Source of the DNA: Moringa oleifera
Taxonomy: Eukaryota; Streptophyta; Magnoliopsida; Brassicales; Moringaceae
Reading direction: 5' to 3'
DNA: 64,000 nucleotides
Assembly (NCBI GenBank): GCA_021397835.1
Contig: JAJFZO010000165.1
Span: 1,984,001 to 2,048,000, forward strand
In this document: piece by piece, positions 58,901 through 64,000 of the stretch
How the letters are laid out: each line of letters begins with the position of its first letter
Numbering within the stretch: the stretch's first letter is position 1
Notes under the pieces: generated by a model
Told to the model about the DNA's origin: nothing
Seen by the model: the letters and a program-made list of their open reading frames with translations, nothing else
The model's database searches: none
Position numbers and translations under genes: made by a program

Positions 58901-61900
58901 TCGAATATGGCATATCTCTACCACTTGTGAAAGCATTCCTTCATGCATTCATTCACTTAGATTGGTATTGATAAATAAATAGTATAGGTCTTCCTTGCCA
59001 TATGAGAGTATACTAAAGTGTCAAAAACAGGTGACATCCAACACAATGGTCTATCGATAGCCACATGGAAGGAGTTGGATCGCTTTTTCTTATTCACTTG
59101 TATGAGATTGCTTTTTGTGCACGTACAAATCGATAGAAATTCATGGTCAGTAAGCTAGTGACTAATCAATCATTATAAGAGGATGTTCTCCAAAACTATA
59201 GAGGAATGGTGGTCATAAATTAGGTCAATTTGATCCTTATTTAGTATAATTAAGATTGACTCTTCTTGTTGGTGTACTTAGAGATGAGATTAAGCTTTCA
59301 ATAACAAATGTCAATGGTGCAACATATACTTCATTGACCTTGGTGCCTATAATTAGCTTATTTTGCTTAGAAGTGAAATAATGAAAAGGAAAACAAGAAG
59401 TGGGAAAAGGCTTCTAACGGCACAATTGATTGTTTGATCTCTCCCTCCATCTGTTGCCTGAATAGTAATAGTGAAATCATTTAATGTAAGGTAGCGGATC
59501 AGGCGAAAGAGTAGCATTGCATCTAGTGATTGTCTCAAACAAAGAAGGCCCAGCGACTGCCATCATCTAGTAAAAGTTTAAAAAACAATCTCTTCCCACT
59601 TAGAACCCCCAAGAGGAGAATCAAAGCTAAAGGAAGGTGCCTTTTTTCTAACCAAGGGCCTATCTACTTACAAAGCTTATGCTTTATCCAGTCTAGTTTT
59701 GAGTCTAATCCTTTTCTTTTATATTTTGATCTCTCTATACCTCTTAACCATACCTATTTTATCTTCTAAGGAAGGGGCACAATTAGCCAATCACCTATTA
59801 TTAGGTCAAGAACTTAAGGAATGGGCATAGAGCCTTAATGAAGTAGTACCTCCATACTGAACACTAACTCACAACGAATAGCCTTTATTGCATCATCACT
59901 TTCGGATCAAGATCCGAAAGAGGCTTTTACGCCTACTTATTTATCTTCAGAGGTATGGAACTCTAACCCATTAACATTCCTATCGACAGATAACAAGTTG
60001 CTTCCAAGCTCAAAGCATTTTGAATTTGAATTGCTACTTTTTTCTTATTATTAATGGAGTAGTATTCTCCAACCCTATCAAACAAAGTAAAAGTAGAGAA
60101 ATGGAAGAGAGAAGGAAAAAAAGTAAGGATTCACAAGTATAATGGGAGAAGAATGATTAACACATTGACTACCTTTAAGACTAAAAGAAAATAACCCAAG
60201 CGGTCCTCAGGTCAAACAGCAACCAAAAGGCACTAGATGGATTAAGGACAAGCTAGATAAAAAAGTAGCTAGCCTAATGTGTAAAACCTTTTCGTGAAAG
60301 TGTCTTTCTCCAATAAGAATAAAGAAATTTTTAGGTAAGAGAAGAAAGCGACTCGCCTTTTGATACCACAGGATAAGAGTAGATTTCTAGTGATGACTTG
60401 GCGAAGGAAATCTATGAGAAAAGGTTCTCGAACCAAGTTTTAACCAAATGGAGCATGAAGCTTACGAGTTCAGTCGAACAATGTAATGAGTCTAAGGGTG
60501 GGATCTAGGTTAAAAGGAATGTATGGGCGTAGGCGTAATAGTGAATGCAAAGCCCCCTACTTATAAATATAAGATAAGGATTTAAAAGACAAAAGCAGAG
60601 TGTTAAACCTTTTTTATTGCGTTGTGAAGAAACATTGAAAACGAAGATTTTCTATTGTAGTGCAGACACTAGATGAAAGGGATAAAGAAGAGAACAACCC
60701 ACCAAAGTGGCATACCTCAAAGAGATCTAATCTCCCCTATCAAACATCTATTTGCACGAAGCCAACCTATAGATAAAAAGAAAAAAATACAAGAAATAAA
60801 AATGAAATAAAAAAAGAAAAAAATATGCTTGAGGAGTGTGAGATAGGTAGACGGGGTGTACGTAGCTGAACAACTGTAGGGGCTTCCAGTAGTGATAGGT
60901 GAACTAACTAGATGGGGCATATAAACCTAGAGTTGACATTTAAATTGAAAATCAATGTTGGTTTTCGACTATCCAAAAAACACTGACTGAAGCAAAGGAT
61001 CATGAAATGCAAGACAACAAAGGGAAAACCAAGCACTTTTTTGAAAGAAAAAGAGAATCAATCAGAGTGGAGATAGGGAGGAGAGTCAAAAGAAAGATTC
61101 TTAAGTCTATAAGCAGCAAGCAATAACAATTGAAATGCCGTTATGCGCTAGCTTATAGTTTAAGGGTATAATAGGGGTGCCCTTTTCTAAAACTTATATT
61201 TAATATAAGATAAGCTTTTTTTTTTTTGGAATCCTAGTTTTGAAGTTTGCCCCCTTATGAATATTACTAAAAAAATAAGGTTACATTTTTCAGTCACATC
61301 ACATTGTTGCATAAACAATGGATCCACTGGGCTGGATAAGAGACCTTCTATTTGGCCTCTATACTAGTAGTGGAGTGGCTTGCTACTTTCAATCAAGAAA
61401 GAAAAATTAAGCAAAGTAAGGGAGAAAGAAGTTCTCTCCTCTTCTCTAATAACTTGTCACTAGTCATACAGAGCATCCCTCTCACCACCGCATATGTAGA
61501 AAGAAGAAGGAAAGAAGAATAAGCGTTTGACTTTAGCACATGAGGTGGTAAGTTTATCTTGGTAACATAATGGAAACTTATTGGACTCTAAATCATAGAA
61601 TGATGGTCCAATCCTATCCTCGGTCTTAGGGAGTGGTAAGCAACAAGTAACCTTAATTAATTAAATGGCATAAGAGGGGTTTCCTTTGTTACAAATCCAC
61701 AAACAACAAAAATGAACTTTTAAACCAAAGAAATGCAACATGATATGGAGTTTTTTATGTTACATTTCAATAGAATGAATTCAATAAGGGTAGAATACGC
61801 CCCATGGTTAATCGAAGGTTTTATGCCACTGAAAGTCAAATTTATTGAACCTTCAATCGATCTTTGTTCAACCATCTCATAATAAAATTTTAGACTAATC

Positions 61901-63627
61901 CTAGGCTTACACAATTGAATTGGTTAAGGAAAAGGAAAGCCTAGCAACTAAATATTATCACCCTCAAAAGCAGAGATCGAACACCGCTAAGTTATTGAGG
62001 ACACGTTTGAAGAAGAGGTGGGCACCCTCTAAGTTTACCACTCTGCCCACTAATCGACCATGAAGGGGCCAGCGAATGGGAACCAATCCAGGACCCCAAC
62101 CACTTGACTGGCTGACCCCTTCATACTCGATTCATTCGAGTCGAATGGATGAAACAAATCAAAAGTGCAAATCACAAAAGTGAAGCCGAGAAACAGATCA
62201 CAACACAACAACTAGTTCTTGTGCCAAAGGAGTTTTGAGCATGAGCTACCATTCATGCAGTGGTAAGGACTCGTAACTCTCGAAGGGCCACTAATCACTA
62301 GAATCACTATAATAAAACCTCTTTTTACTGAATGGGTAGTGCTTGTCCTCTTTCAACCAATAAAATAAGAAACGAGAAAAAATAAAAGAAGAAAAGAGGG
62401 AAAAAAGTCTTTATTAAAGAGGCTTTGTACCTAAAATAAGACTAATGAAAATCCAGAAGAATAGGTCTAAGCTTCTAAAAAGATGAGGATGTAATAGGTG
62501 AAGAGAAATTTGAACAACCAAACTAACGTAAGGATTTTAGCTCACCCACTTAGAGTAAGTGGCCATTCTTGAATAAGGAATAGTAACACTTAACATTTAT
62601 TTAACAATACCGAGAACAAAGCCATACCATGTCTTCGAGAGAAACTAATGATGATTACCATAAAACTACCCTCGAGGATGTGTACGAGAAAGTTTTTGTT
62701 GATTCTTATCAACATGGTGCACCTCTCAATAAAAGGGCAAAGCATTGTTAGGGGTCCATTGATAGAAATTTTGATTAAGGCGATGATGAACGCTTTTTTT
62801 GTTCACTGTGTGTTAAATGGATGTGTACTCGCATGATTGATCGATGGATAGAGAAATTACGTGAATGACAACACTAACCTAGAGGAAAGGTTCTTCCCTT
62901 TCTTGATGGCAAATCATGATTGACTGACACTATGAAGCAATCGATTCAGAGAAAAAAGAATCATGGCATGAGATAAGCAATAGAAAAATTTTGGATAGCG
63001 AATTACTAGACTTGATGAATGAAGGCCAACTTAAGTACAAAATCAATGTTAAGTCCATAGTCATCAAGAAGGGCACCACTAAGCGAAATTGAGACCAGCA
63101 CCATGTATAGCTTAGGGAAGAGCCCTTTATATAGGGTTTCGAACCTGCACTTCTTCAAATATCCCATAAATGAAGGTAAAGGCTTCAATGCTTAACTAAC
63201 AAGTGAGAAATTTGACTTCAAGAAAGAATATGGAGCTTTTTTTTTTCAACTTAGTCAGAATCAATTCTATGATTAAATATCAGAAGTGCTACATAGTAAC
63301 AAAAACTTGAAAAGACAGACAGAGAGGAGATTCTATCATACCTGCTAACTCTTAAGATGAAAAGTAAGTCCCTTGTTTTTGGCATGAATAGTTTCAGCCT
63401 TTGTCACCCATCAATAGAGTGACTTAGCAAACTGGTAGGACATGGAGATATGAATCTTAAAAGTGGATGATTGACCCCTGCCCTCTTGTCTTTGAGGCTC
63501 TTTGATAAGGGAATGCCTTGCTTTCGAAACCTTTTCCCTAGTGTTTATGAAAAAGAGTGACAAATCCATTTTTATTCAATTATAATTTGCCCCATATGAC
63601 CAGAATCGAGTTTTTTAAGGGAGTTCT
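55961..63627. other. NUMT block 2, long gene-free mitochondrial-like stretch
   Basis: About 7.7 kb without a gene I can name. Both strands were read for mitochondrial ribosomal proteins, nad exons, ccm genes, cob, atp genes and rRNA. Open frames of 60-90 codons (for example 57511-57780, 58000-58248 and 59530-59769 on the plus strand) show no family resemblance. Composition and short purine or pyrimidine runs resemble angiosperm mitochondrial spacers. A perfect hairpin is listed separately. Confidence 0.45.
59899..59920. repeat. Perfect 10-bp inverted repeat with 2-base loop
   Basis: CTTTCGGATC, AA, GATCCGAAAG. Hairpins of this kind stabilise RNA 3' ends in plant mitochondria. No gene lies immediately before it, so its role is unknown. 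Confidence 0.85.
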
Positions 63628-63699
63628 TCCTCAATAGCTTAGTGGTAAAGTGGTTGATTGTTAACTAACTGGTCATAGGTTTAAATCCTACTTAGAGAG
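63628..63699 (+). pseudogene. trnN: Plastid-type tRNA-Asn(GUU) copy, decayed
   Basis: The full 72-base length is present: TCCTCAATAGCTTAGTGGTA, anticodon loop with GTT (TTGTTAACT), T-arm AGGTTTAAATC and 3' end CTACTTAGAGAG. Angiosperm mitochondria use a plastid-derived trnN. About 15 positions differ from the plastid sequence as I remember it; nearly all are C to T or G to A, and several break acceptor and D-stem pairs. Probably non-functional in the nucleus. Confidence 0.88.
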
Positions 63700-64000
63700 A
63701 ATTTCTAGTTATCATTTTTCTAACCTAGTGACCTATCCTTCTCCTTAATTTTTAGACTAGTAGAATCATAAGACATCAAAAGTAGGAAGTTGATTATTGG
63801 TTTTCATTCCTCACTCTTGTATAGGTGAACTTGGTTCATTCAATTCTTAAGGAGAAGGATCCACTGGGAATGAATAGGAAGGGTCGAGTAGTCTCTCTTC
63901 ATTACTCAAAAGGAATTTCACTGGTTTCATTAAAAAAACACAACATTCCAAAGAAAGAACTTACTCTTTAGGTAAGATAGATCGATGTAGTCGAATGGTT
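63700..64000. other. NUMT block 2, downstream of trnN to window end
   Basis: Mitochondrial-like spacer. No gene recognised; the block runs off the window. Confidence 0.45.

Larger units (their letters stand above)
46100..64000. other. Nuclear mitochondrial insertion (NUMT), block 2, with plastid-derived segment
   Basis: Holds sdh4, cox3 and atp8 on the minus strand in the normal mitochondrial cluster, then a plastid-derived trnI-trnA-rrn23 segment, a copia fragment, long gene-free mitochondrial-like DNA and trnN. All genes are broken. The block continues past the right edge of the window. It could have been one insertion with block 1, later split by copia/gypsy fragments and the CACTA element, or two separate ones. 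Confidence 0.82.

Noticed and set aside
21600..64000. The window being mitochondrial genome itself
   Set aside because: nad3, rps12, cox3, atp8 and sdh4 all carry inactivating stops or frameshifts, and the flanks hold nuclear transposons and an NBS-LRR fragment.

Overview
This window is AT-rich DNA from the nuclear genome of a flowering plant. It holds decayed Ty1/copia, Ty3/gypsy and LINE retrotransposons, the 3' end of a CC-NBS-LRR type resistance gene, a CACTA (En/Spm) DNA transposon of about 12.7 kb, and a large block of mitochondrial DNA that itself contains plastid-derived DNA. The mitochondrial genes carry stops and frameshifts that would be lethal in a working organelle, so the block is a nuclear copy (NUMT). 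The species cannot be fixed from the sequence. The donor mitochondrion carried sdh4, which many monocots have lost; this hints at a eudicot or early-branching angiosperm. No gene in the window looks intact.

Layout. 1-2170: copia element A on the minus strand, with a possible primer-binding site at 3503-3511. 4380-4923: C-terminal LRR end of an NBS-LRR gene. 5944-6738: a tandem duplication of about 0.4 kb. 10380-11260: coding-like remnant of unknown family. 11708-15062: copia element B on the minus strand, with both LTRs but integrase and the RT core deleted. 15880-16800: 3' end of a LINE (zinc-binding RT tail plus RNase H). 17090-17325 and 20100-20365: minisatellites. About 21.6-31.7 kb: first NUMT block (plastid-type trnM, nad3, rps12). 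31.9-33.03 kb: copia fragment C on the plus strand. 33108-45768: CACTA element. 45.79-46.1 kb: gypsy fragment. About 46.1-64 kb: second NUMT block (sdh4-cox3-atp8 on the minus strand; plastid trnI intron/exon, trnA and 5' half of rrn23; a copia RT/RNase H fragment split by about 1.7 kb of other DNA; trnN).

How the parts relate. The CACTA element has two minus-strand transcription units: a TNP2-type transposase (transposase-associated domain, TNP2 core, DUF4218, DUF4216), then a plant transposase (Ptta/En/Spm type) domain followed by a Ulp1-like cysteine protease (C48) domain. Both termini carry clusters of inverted 9-17 bp repeats able to form hairpins, presumably the transposase-binding subterminal region. 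In the protease domain the catalytic Cys and probably the Asp are replaced. The gene order sdh4-cox3-atp8, the sdh4/cox3 overlap of 73 bp and the order nad3-rps12 are normal for angiosperm mitochondria, so the NUMT arrived as long DNA tracts. Most differences from organellar sequence are C to T or G to A, as expected for methylated nuclear DNA ageing.
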